56,000 nt of DNA from the NCBI RefSeq assembly GCF_900113135.1, contig NZ_FOOH01000026.1:1-56000 (forward strand), written 5' to 3'. This DNA comes from Salegentibacter agarivorans. Its GTDB lineage: Bacteria > Bacteroidota > Bacteroidia > Flavobacteriales > Flavobacteriaceae. Shown here piece after piece: positions 49,981 to 56,000 of the stretch. The translations under genes were made by a program, and so were the position numbers. The notes under the pieces were generated by a model. The model was not told the origin of the DNA. It ran no database searches and saw only the letters and a program-made list of their open reading frames with translations. Numbering within the stretch: position 1 is the first letter of the stretch; each line of letters starts with the position of its first letter.

Positions 49981-51843
49981 TTAATCCATCTTAACCACGC
50001 TAAACATAGAGCGGCGATTAAGCTGGTGCTGCTTACTGGAACAGCGGTCACAGTCTATGGCGGGTTTACGTTCTCCAAAAGCCTGTTTTTGAAGTCTCTC
50101 TCCACTTACACCTTCAGCAATTAAATAATCACGAGTGGCTTTGGCCCGTCTTTCGGCTAGAGCATCGTTATAAATATCACTTCCACGTTTATCGGTATGG
50201 GAACCAATTTCTATCACCAAATCTGGATATTCTTCTTTCATTAATTTTACCAGTTTATCCAGTTCTTTTGCGGCATCTGCTCTAATATTACTTTTATCAA
50301 AATCGAAATAAATATTATTTATTTCCGCAAGATATTCCACATCGGCAATCGGTTGGAGTGCGATATTATAGATTAATTCTTCCGAATCTTCCATATTGCG
50401 CGTATCCAGAGTGTCAATAAAATTTTGATATTCAATTTGCTTTGCTTCCAAGGGAAGATCTATATTTCTATTTACCGTGGTTTGGTAATCTCCATCTTCA
50501 TTAGATTCCAAAAAAGCAACTTCTTCATTATTTTTATTAAAAAGTCTTATGGTAGCCCGGGGAATAGGGTTTCCATTTACAGCATCGGTAACTTTTCCTT
50601 TTAATACCAAGGGAAGCAATTGATTAAAGCTATAAATATTATCTGAACCCTCCCGATTAGAAGCTATAAACCCCGCATTCACGCCGTTTTCTTCAAAATA
50701 ACTAAAATCATCTAAATTACTGTTGATGGTTTCTCCGAGGTTTTGAACTTCAAGATTTTCAGCCTCTAAATCTGTCTTAAAAATATCGGCTAAACCGTAA
50801 CTGCCGTGACCGGTAGAAGAGAAGTAGAGTACATTTTCTTCATCTATAAAGGGAAAAGTTTCATCTTCAGGTGTATTAATTTCACTTCCTAAATTTTCCG
50901 GGACTCCAAAAGTATTATTTCTCTTTTTGGAAACCTTATAAAGATCGGTGCCGCCCTGGCCACCTGGCATATTAGAAGCAAAATAAAGTGTTTTTCCGTC
51001 TTGGGAAACCGTTGGGTGTCCCACAGAATAATTATCACTATTAAACGGTAATTCCTGAATATTTACCCAGCTATTTCCCGATTTTTGAGCGGAATAGATC
51101 TTTAAATGGTTAGTAGCTTCTTTATCTCTTTTTCCTTCCTTATTATTGAAATAATTATTTCGGGTAAAATATAAAGTTTCCCCATTTGGGCTAAAACTTA
51201 TTGGGCCGTCGTGCAATTTGGTATTAATTTCTCCTGAAATAGGAGAGACCTCACTATTAGAATTTAATTTATAAATATCTAAGAAAGGCTCCTCGTTCCA
51301 GGAATATTCTTTTTCTGAATTCTTTGAATTTCGAGCTGAAATAAGATATGTTTCATCCTTATATTTTACAGCGCCAAAATCACTAAATTCTGAATTAAAA
51401 TCACTTTTCTGAAGTTTATAGGTGGTTTGTATTGCAGAGTTTGTCCTGTTCAGTATTTTATTCGCTTCAGCTGAAGCTTCGCCGCGACTTTCAAGATATT
51501 TCTGCAGCCATTCCCGGGACTCTTTATATCTTTTCGCTCCGCGCAAGGCCTGGGCGTATTCGTAATAATATTCCGCAGAAATATTTGTAGAATCTTCTAA
51601 AACATCTTCATAATAAAAAACAGCGTTTTCGGGACTTCTTAATTTCATATAAGTGTCGGCGAGTTTTAACCTGTTTTCCTTGAGATTATATTCGTTTGCT
51701 ATAAGTTCTTTGTAAACATCCACGGCTTCTGTATAAGCAAAATTGCTATATAGCTTATCGGCTTTTTTTTGTTTACCATATTGTGCCTGCAGGTTTATGC
51801 TAAACACTAAGAATAATAGAATTAAATAGTATTGTTTTTTCAT
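49981..51843 (-). CDS. OmpA-family protein with TPR and PD40 repeats
   Basis: 620 aa from the ATG at 51843 (MKKQYYLILLFLVFSI), with a Sec signal. An N-terminal TPR-like region (residues 25-130: EAVDVYKELIANEYNLKENR), PD40/WD40-like blades (SFSPNGETLYFTRNN, TVSQDGKTLYFASNMPGG), a carboxypeptidase-regulatory-like beta domain (LKGKVTDAVNGNPIPRATIR) and a C-terminal OmpA domain (YFDFDKSNIRADAAKELDKL, then GSHTDKRGSDIYNDALAERR) that binds peptidoglycan. This architecture is typical beside PorP/SprF in T9SS loci. Last gene of the operon. Confidence 0.92.
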   Translation of the reverse strand: MKKQYYLILLFLVFSINLQAQYGKQKKADKLYSNFAYTEAVDVYKELIANEYNLKENRLKLADTYMKLRSPENAVFYYEDVLEDSTNISAEYYYEYAQALRGAKRYKESREWLQKYLESRGEASAEANKILNRTNSAIQTTYKLQKSDFNSEFSDFGAVKYKDETYLISARNSKNSEKEYSWNEEPFLDIYKLNSNSEVSPISGEINTKLHDGPISFSPNGETLYFTRNNYFNNKEGKRDKEATNHLKIYSAQKSGNSWVNIQELPFNSDNYSVGHPTVSQDGKTLYFASNMPGGQGGTDLYKVSKKRNNTFGVPENLGSEINTPEDETFPFIDEENVLYFSSTGHGSYGLADIFKTDLEAENLEVQNLGETINSNLDDFSYFEENGVNAGFIASNREGSDNIYSFNQLLPLVLKGKVTDAVNGNPIPRATIRLFNKNNEEVAFLESNEDGDYQTTVNRNIDLPLEAKQIEYQNFIDTLDTRNMEDSEELIYNIALQPIADVEYLAEINNIYFDFDKSNIRADAAKELDKLVKLMKEEYPDLVIEIGSHTDKRGSDIYNDALAERRAKATRDYLIAEGVSGERLQKQAFGERKPAIDCDRCSSKQHQLNRRSMFSVVKMD

Positions 51844-51860
51844 AATCGGCGGCATTTATA

Positions 51861-52772
51861 TTAAAAGAATCGAGGAGATTTGTACCTGGTTTTTTGAAAT
51901 CTGAATTCGTAAATAAGTAAGATCTCGTGTGAACCCGAGGTGTATGGTCTTATGTCTGAAATTGAATATTCGTAAGCATAACCTGCTCTAAAACCATCAA
52001 AAAGTTCTACATCCAGGAAAGCTCCCAAAGCATCATCTATTCGCCAATTGGCGCCCAGGTAAAATTTCTCATTAAAAATCATTGTTCCCGAAAAATCTAC
52101 AGAAAGCGGTGCACCGCTGGTCATTTTTAATAAAGATGTGGGTCTAAATTTTAGATTTTCGTTCAGGTCAAAAACATAACCACCGGTTAAATAATAATGA
52201 ATCTGCTCCATAGCCAGGAATTCATTATACTCGTGATTGTTATTATTAATCAATTTTGGTGCAGAAGCTCCTATATACCAGTTTTGAGCTGAGAGATAGA
52301 ATCCTATCCCAAAATTTGGTGTCCATTTATTAAACTGGTCTTCAAAGAAGGGATCGTTTAAAACCTGCTGGTCATTAAATAGTTCTTCATCTAAATTATA
52401 GTAGCTCATCCCGGCTTTTAAACCCATTGCCAAAGAGATATTATTGTTAAAATCTAAACGATAAGCGAAATCACCATAAGCATAAGTATAATTCTCGTAT
52501 CCAGTTTTATCATTAATTACCGAGAGTCCAAGACCAACTTTATCGTTTGTAAGTGGAGAATGCACCGATAGCGTTTGTGTATTTGGCGCCCCGCTTACTC
52601 CAGCCCATTGATTTCGGTTTAAAGCAGTTATTGAAAAGCCATCCCGGCTCCCGGCATAGGCTGGGTTTATAGAAATGGTATTGTACATATATTGGGTGAA
52701 TTGCGGTAATTGCTGGGCTAAAGCCGAAACCGAAAACATAAGACAAAATATGAGTAGATATATATTTTTCAT
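51861..52772 (-). CDS. PorP/SprF family outer-membrane protein (T9SS)
   Basis: 303 aa. Sec signal ends ALAQ/QLP. The conserved start QFTQYMYNTISINPAYAGSR and the C-terminal barrel strand EILLIYEFRFQ define PorP/SprF. In Flavobacterium johnsoniae SprF is needed to secrete the giant adhesin SprB. Here it follows a type B adhesin gene by 12 bases, fitting that role. Confidence 0.94.
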   Translation of the reverse strand: MKNIYLLIFCLMFSVSALAQQLPQFTQYMYNTISINPAYAGSRDGFSITALNRNQWAGVSGAPNTQTLSVHSPLTNDKVGLGLSVINDKTGYENYTYAYGDFAYRLDFNNNISLAMGLKAGMSYYNLDEELFNDQQVLNDPFFEDQFNKWTPNFGIGFYLSAQNWYIGASAPKLINNNNHEYNEFLAMEQIHYYLTGGYVFDLNENLKFRPTSLLKMTSGAPLSVDFSGTMIFNEKFYLGANWRIDDALGAFLDVELFDGFRAGYAYEYSISDIRPYTSGSHEILLIYEFRFQKTRYKSPRFF

Positions 52773-52784
52773 GTTCTTTCTTTT

Positions 52785-55700
52785 TTATTTTGTTCCTAAA
52801 TAGATGTAACCTTGAATAGGGGCAAATCCGCTATTTCTAATTTCCAGGATATAGAAGTATGTTCCTGAAGGCAACTGATTTGAACTGGTTATGGAATTTG
52901 TTGAATATCCATCCCAATTGTTTTGATAGTTAACAGCTTCGTAAACTTTACTTCCCCAACGGTTAAAGATTTTTACATCGTAAGTGAAGCCGCATTCGCT
53001 GGCAAAATCTATACTGAAATAATCATTATGGTTATCGTTATTAGGTGTTACCGCTTTAGAAATACTGGATTGAATATCTTCCAGGCTACAAGGTAGAACC
53101 ACACAATCATCATTGATAGATACTGTAACTTCTGTAGTAGAATTACAAGTACCATTGTTTAACTGATAATTAAAAGTATAGGTACCAACCTGAAGCAAAG
53201 CAGGATCAATAGTGCCCTGATTTAGGGCCCCGGTATTTTCTGGATCTACCCAGGTTCCGGAAGTGTCGTAGTCTCCCTGCAGTAGTTCAAATAAATCGAA
53301 AGTGATATCTTCAGTACAAAGGCTTATCGTGCTGGTTTGAATTTCGCTTGCTACAGGATCTTCTAAAGTTACCACCGTAGCTTCTGAAATTTGATCAAAT
53401 TCATCCTTTGCCGTTACTGAATAAGTTCCCGGCTCAAGCGCTGTAAATTCATCTACTGCATAATAATTTTCTTCGTCAATGCTATAGGTAAGTCCGTTTT
53501 CAATATTAATCAGGATTACCCCAGTTGGGGTAACACAGTCTGGCTGAATTACTTCAACTTGTGGAGCATCTGGTGCTGGAGGAGTTTCTTGTAAATCTTC
53601 TTCTACAATAACTGTGAAGGAACAGTTAGCCGAATTTCCTGCAGCATCGGTAACTTTATAAGTAACCGTTGTTAGGCCTACAGGAAATTCTTCCCCCGGA
53701 GCAAAACCTTCTATTAGTTCAATATTGGTTCCTGAACAATTATCTGAAGCGATAATGGCTTCATAATTTACCACTACGCTGCCAGTTCCGAATTCAACGT
53801 TTAAGGTAATATCTTCCGGACAGGAGATTGTGGGAGATTCATTATCTATCACGGTCACTGTAAAGCTGGAATTAGCTGAATTTCCATTAATATCGGTAGC
53901 GGTATAGGTGACTGTAGTTTGGCCTATAGGAAATTCAGACCCTGGAGCCAATCCTTTAGTAAGTGCTATACTTTCTATGCCACAATCATCGCTTGCCGAC
54001 GGAATATCGTATTCCACAATCGCACCACATAAATCGGGATCGGTATTTACCGTGATATCATTTTTTTCTTCAATAACCGGGGCTTCATCATCAATTACCG
54101 TTACATTAAAGCTACAGCTGGTTGTATTTCCTGCTGAATCAGAAGCAGTAAAAGTTATAGTTGTAGTGCCCACCGGAAATACCTCTCCTGAAGACAGGCC
54201 AGCGGTTTGTTCTACAGTAACATCCCCGGAATTATCAAAACCTTCAGGAGTTTCAAATTCCACTACCGCCGCACATGAACCCGCATCAATATCTTTTGAA
54301 ATATCTAACGGACATTCTAAAGAAGGATCTTCTGTATCTTCAATAGTTATATCAAAGCTACATTTACTGGTATTTCCTGAACTATCTGTTGCCGTAAAAG
54401 TTACTGTGGTTGTTCCAATAGGAAATTGAGAACCAGAAATAGGTCCGCCGGTTTGTTCTACAATCACTTCACAATTATCGATTGCTAAAGGATTGTCAAA
54501 ATTCACTGTAGCAAAATCAACATTTGTTTCTGTACTAAATATCATGTTATCAGGACATTCAATTGAAGGTGCCTGATCATCGATTACTGTTACGATCTGA
54601 ATTACCGGCTCAGCTTCATTTCCATTTTCATCGGTTGCTGTCCAGGTAATAGTTGTTGTTCCCACCGGATATTCAGCCTCAAGATCCTGATTATCATCCC
54701 GGGTTCCGATTACATTTCTTACTGAACAGTTATCAGTAGCTTCCGGAGCATTGATGGTTATCATCGCGCCACAAGTATCTGGATCGGTAGTGGTATTTAT
54801 AGTTTCCACTTCAGCAATTATCGGAGCCTGGTTATCTTCAACATTTACAATTTGTATAACTGGCACAGCTTCGTTTCCATTTACGTCAGTTGCTGTCCAG
54901 GTAATCGTAGTTGTTCCCATCGGATATTCAGCATCAAGAGCCTGATTATCATCCCGGGTTCCATTTACATTTCCTACGGAACAGTTATCAGTAGCTTGCG
55001 GAGCATTGATGCTTATCATTGCGCCACAAGTATCTGCATCGGTAGTGGTATTTATAGTTTCCACTTCAGCAATTATCGGAGCCTGGTTATCAATTACAAT
55101 AATGGTTTGAGTACAGGTAGTTATATTTCCAGACTTATCGCTTACCGTCCAGGTTACGATTGTTTCTCCAGGTTCAAATACTTCCGGAGCATCGTTGGTT
55201 ATACTTAATTCTGAATCACAATTATCTTCGGCAACAAGATCTCCAAGTTCAAGATTAGAAGCAGAACACATTCCCTCGTCTGCATTTACACTTGTTAAAT
55301 CAGTAGGACATGAGATGATTACCGGTGCCTCTTCGTCTAGATCTGCTTCAACAATTATTTCTACAGTAGATTCGCAATCATTATTTTGAGCTACCAGGTA
55401 ATAGGTTCCGGATGTCAAATTTGAAATGATCCCATTTTCGTAAGAATATTCATTTTCTTCGCTATCCTTTAAAATATAAGATAAACTTTCAGTAAGCTCA
55501 AACTCTATGATACCATTACTTTCGCCACAAGTTGTATTTGTAACCGAAGTAATAACTGGAGATTCCGGACTTCCTGCGTTTTCTTCAATAATAATTGCTT
55601 CGGAAATTGCTTCGCAGTCTCCATTGCTAGACTGAACGAAATAAGTTCCTGCGACTAGATTGCTAAATTCTCCATTTTCGATGGTATTGTTTACAGCGTT

Positions 55701-56000
55701 TTGATTCTCATCAAGCAGGCTATATGTGATTCCCTGAACAGTAGTTACCGAAATCGCACCTGTAATATCTTCACAAGTTGGTTGTTGAGAAACAATTGCT
55801 TCTGGTTGCGCTGGAATTCCTTCGTTTTCTTCGATTACTAATACTTCAGAAATCGTTTCACAACCTCCATTTTTAGCTTTTACAAAATAGGTTCCAGCCG
55901 CTAGACCACTGAATTCAGCGTTTTCTATTGAGTTGCTTAATTCGTTTTCATTTTCATCAAGTAGGGTATAATTAATTCCGTCATCAGTAGTTACTGAAAT
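52785..56000 (-). CDS. giant T9SS adhesin, SprB-like with seven HYR domains, type B C-terminal domain (5' end outside window)
   Basis: The reading frame is open from the stop at 52785 to base 56000, at least 1071 codons; its start lies beyond the window, and a TTG at 55418 is internal, not a start. At the 5' side are three SprB-like modules of about 90 residues (ending GTYFVKAKNGGCE, GTYFVQSSNGDCE, GTYYLVAQNNDCE). Then come seven HYR domains of about 82-85 residues, recognisable by 'FPVGTTTITFTATDSAGNT'-like strands. A further Ig-like region leads to the CHU_C type B domain (VTPNNDNHNDYF, FNRWGSKVYEA, LPSGTYFYILEI), the T9SS sorting signal. It is probably a surface adhesin or gliding-related filament. 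Confidence 0.93.
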   Translation of the reverse strand: MSVTTDDGINYTLLDENENELSNSIENAEFSGLAAGTYFVKAKNGGCETISEVLVIEENEGIPAQPEAIVSQQPTCEDITGAISVTTVQGITYSLLDENQNAVNNTIENGEFSNLVAGTYFVQSSNGDCEAISEAIIIEENAGSPESPVITSVTNTTCGESNGIIEFELTESLSYILKDSEENEYSYENGIISNLTSGTYYLVAQNNDCESTVEIIVEADLDEEAPVIISCPTDLTSVNADEGMCSASNLELGDLVAEDNCDSELSITNDAPEVFEPGETIVTWTVSDKSGNITTCTQTIIVIDNQAPIIAEVETINTTTDADTCGAMISINAPQATDNCSVGNVNGTRDDNQALDAEYPMGTTTITWTATDVNGNEAVPVIQIVNVEDNQAPIIAEVETINTTTDPDTCGAMITINAPEATDNCSVRNVIGTRDDNQDLEAEYPVGTTTITWTATDENGNEAEPVIQIVTVIDDQAPSIECPDNMIFSTETNVDFATVNFDNPLAIDNCEVIVEQTGGPISGSQFPIGTTTVTFTATDSSGNTSKCSFDITIEDTEDPSLECPLDISKDIDAGSCAAVVEFETPEGFDNSGDVTVEQTAGLSSGEVFPVGTTTITFTASDSAGNTTSCSFNVTVIDDEAPVIEEKNDITVNTDPDLCGAIVEYDIPSASDDCGIESIALTKGLAPGSEFPIGQTTVTYTATDINGNSANSSFTVTVIDNESPTISCPEDITLNVEFGTGSVVVNYEAIIASDNCSGTNIELIEGFAPGEEFPVGLTTVTYKVTDAAGNSANCSFTVIVEEDLQETPPAPDAPQVEVIQPDCVTPTGVILINIENGLTYSIDEENYYAVDEFTALEPGTYSVTAKDEFDQISEATVVTLEDPVASEIQTSTISLCTEDITFDLFELLQGDYDTSGTWVDPENTGALNQGTIDPALLQVGTYTFNYQLNNGTCNSTTEVTVSINDDCVVLPCSLEDIQSSISKAVTPNNDNHNDYFSIDFASECGFTYDVKIFNRWGSKVYEAVNYQNNWDGYSTNSITSSNQLPSGTYFYILEIRNSGFAPIQGYIYLGTK
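54585..55096 (-). repeat. tandem 255-base duplication inside the adhesin
   Basis: Two consecutive HYR domains (QAPIIAEVETINTTTD... in both) are nearly identical at protein level and very similar at DNA level, with an offset of exactly 255 bases (85 codons); for example GCGCCACAAGTATCT is at 54766 and 55021. This indicates recent in-frame duplication. Confidence 0.85.

Noticed and set aside
53908-54429. 173-codon plus-strand frame inside the adhesin gene
   Set aside because: Antisense shadow of the HYR repeats, repeated with each domain.
55418-55420. TTG at 55418 as the start of an 877-aa adhesin
   Set aside because: The frame is open to 56000 with SprB-like modules upstream, so this TTG is internal.

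Overview
The window looks like a chromosomal segment of a marine or halotolerant member of the Flavobacteriaceae (Bacteroidota), probably close to Gramella/Christiangramia, Salegentibacter or Zunongwangia. The evidence is the AT-rich sequence, Bacteroidota-type promoters (TTTG about 19-21 nt upstream of TAnnTTTG), a PorP/SprF plus type B C-terminal-domain adhesin locus, many Bacteroidota-specific DUF lipoproteins, and short nested palindromes of the kind scattered through flavobacterial genomes. The genus is an inference. No rRNA, tRNA, CRISPR or prophage was seen. No intergenic gap exceeds 300 bases; the longest are about 225-250 bases (3611-3835, 26990-27228, 40399-40622, 46192-46439).

Layout. 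1-174: 5' end of an IS1182-like element running off the left edge. 271-3610: outer-membrane barrel protein, aroQ overlapping a Dph6-like ATPase gene, and lpdA. 3779-6277: collagen-like lipoprotein, two methionine-R-sulfoxide reductases, alpha/beta hydrolase. 6460-8701: M48 lipoprotein protease and UMF1-type transporter. 8737-11794 (minus): TTG-initiated ECF sigma factor, probable anti-sigma factor, and two exported DUF4097/DUF2807-like beta-solenoid proteins. 12010-17398: lon, cmk, rpsA. 17500-19677 (minus): esterase, pirin, MOSC protein. 19793-23700 (minus): envelope-stress-like cluster DUF4870-PadR-PspC plus a 47-aa gene, followed by a DUF2807 lipoprotein and a charged mini-lipoprotein. 23846-26989: DUF4442/AIM24 pair, a 65-aa protein, an OxyR-type regulator, a DUF2141 protein.

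27229-33322 (minus) is a tightly overlapping six-gene membrane operon: SpoIIM-like, membrane protein, DUF4129, DUF4350, MoxR ATPase, DUF58, with a divergent RDD gene at 33357. 34070-39367: lipoprotein cyclophilin and NUDIX hydrolase with interlocking start codons, an acyltransferase, a divergent TruA homologue, and recQ. 39463-45694: papain-like lipoprotein, ychF, two uncharacterised exported coiled-coil proteins, a methyltransferase, a VOC dioxygenase. 45868-49898: small conserved protein, pyrR-pyrB, a small protein paired with RNase Z, a CAP-domain lipoprotein. 49981-56000 (minus): a type IX secretion locus with a giant HYR/SprB-like adhesin (5' end outside the window), PorP/SprF and an OmpA/TPR/PD40 lipid-independent envelope protein.

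Most of the window is core flavobacterial genome. The least understood parts are the overlapping MoxR-DUF58 operon, the two DUF2807 clusters (one under an ECF sigma factor, the other beside PspC/PadR with an untracked 47-aa gene), the exported coiled-coil protein at 43457, and the nested dispersed palindromes, two of which share an exact 28-base core 42 kb apart.
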